DNA of 22,806 bases from positions 1-22,806 of the forward strand of contig CAYGWX010000035.1 in the NCBI GenBank assembly GCA_964353855.1, in the 5' to 3' direction. Positions 22,640 to 22,806 of the stretch are shown piece by piece. The stretch is from CAYGWX01 sp964353855 [NCBI: uncultured bacterium] (GTDB taxonomy: Bacteria > Edwardsbacteria > CAYGWX01). Position 1 is the first letter of the stretch, and every line of letters starts with the position of its first letter. The notes beneath the pieces were generated by a model. That model was given only the letters and a program-made list of their open reading frames with translations, was not told the DNA's origin and ran no database searches. A program made the position numbers and the translations under genes.

Positions 22640-22806
22640 TCAGTCCCGTCCCTTGAGCCTTTTCTCGATGTCCTTGACCAGGGCCGGGTCCTTGGCGAGG
22701 GGCTTGGCTTTCACCCAGTAGGCTCTGGCCTCCTTCCTCCGGCCGAGCTTTTCCAGCACGTCGCCCAGCCCGGCCAGGGCCGGGGCGAGGTCCGGGGCCA
22801 GACGGA
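22640..22806 (-). CDS. TPR-repeat protein, C-terminal end (partial)
   Basis: The last 54 codons of a gene that begins beyond the right edge. They contain one clear tetratricopeptide repeat: PALAGLGDVLEKLGRRKEARAYWVKA, with the expected Ala, Leu, Gly, Glu-Ala and Tyr positions, followed by KPLAKDPALVKDIEKRLKGRD and a stop. TPRs mediate protein-protein contacts. The stop lies 8 bases before a possible CTG start of the phosphatase gene and 23 before its TTG, so the two are one operon. The rest of the protein is not visible. Confidence 0.8.
   Translation of the reverse strand, partial: RLAPDLAPALAGLGDVLEKLGRRKEARAYWVKAKPLAKDPALVKDIEKRLKGRD

Overview
This window looks like chromosome of an uncultured, moderately GC-rich, Gram-negative bacterium. 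It carries a lipoprotein signal peptide, a periplasmic Spy/CpxP-like protein, exported-sugar functions and many GTG/TTG starts. The gene mix and synteny recall deep-branching candidate phyla near the FCB group, but no marker here fixes the phylum, so that placement is a guess. No plasmid, phage, transposase, tRNA, rRNA or CRISPR array was seen.

Layout. (1) 1-702 is gene-free and structured: a perfect G-quadruplex motif, an 11-nt tandem-repeat block, a strong hairpin/T-run terminator, a 7-nt CTACACC minisatellite and a second, longer 11-nt block. (2) A good sigma70-type promoter (703-732) precedes an unrecognised lipoprotein gene and a Met/Gly-rich Spy-like gene, closed by a textbook terminator (2532-2560). 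(3) A second strong promoter sits so close to folK that the mRNA is probably leaderless. It drives a tightly packed operon: folK, a deoxynucleoside-kinase-like gene, panB-panC-panD (pantothenate), a truncated GlmU-like nucleotidyltransferase remnant, a LytR_C membrane protein, rsfS, argS, purM and dtd. (4) The 10021-10277 spacer holds a third 11-nt repeat block. (5) A stand-alone AICAR transformylase (purH C-terminal domain) follows, leading into a translationally coupled surface-sugar/glycan cluster: hexapeptide N-acetyltransferase, two SDR epimerases, methyltransferase, FemAB/GNAT-like transferase, amidohydrolase, GT-C membrane glycosyltransferase, then a second methyltransferase. (6) Convergent minus-strand genes finish the window: a YfcH/TIGR01777 SDR, a two-TM protein of unknown function, a membrane SpoIIE/PP2C phosphatase with an internal tandem duplication, and the 3' end of a TPR protein.

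How it fits together. The central operon joins cofactor and nucleotide supply (folate, CoA precursor, dNTP salvage, purines) with translation quality control (rsfS, argS, dtd). The downstream cluster would build, modify and transfer a sugar on a lipid or surface polymer; its five 4-nt stop/start overlaps argue that its products work in fixed ratios. The minus-strand phosphatase operon is probably an envelope-sensing partner-switch or stress module.

The least explained signal is the set of three degenerate 11-nt tandem arrays in the two largest intergenic spacers. They share a GCGT/GAA core, stay exactly in 11-bp phase over many units and occur in both orientations.
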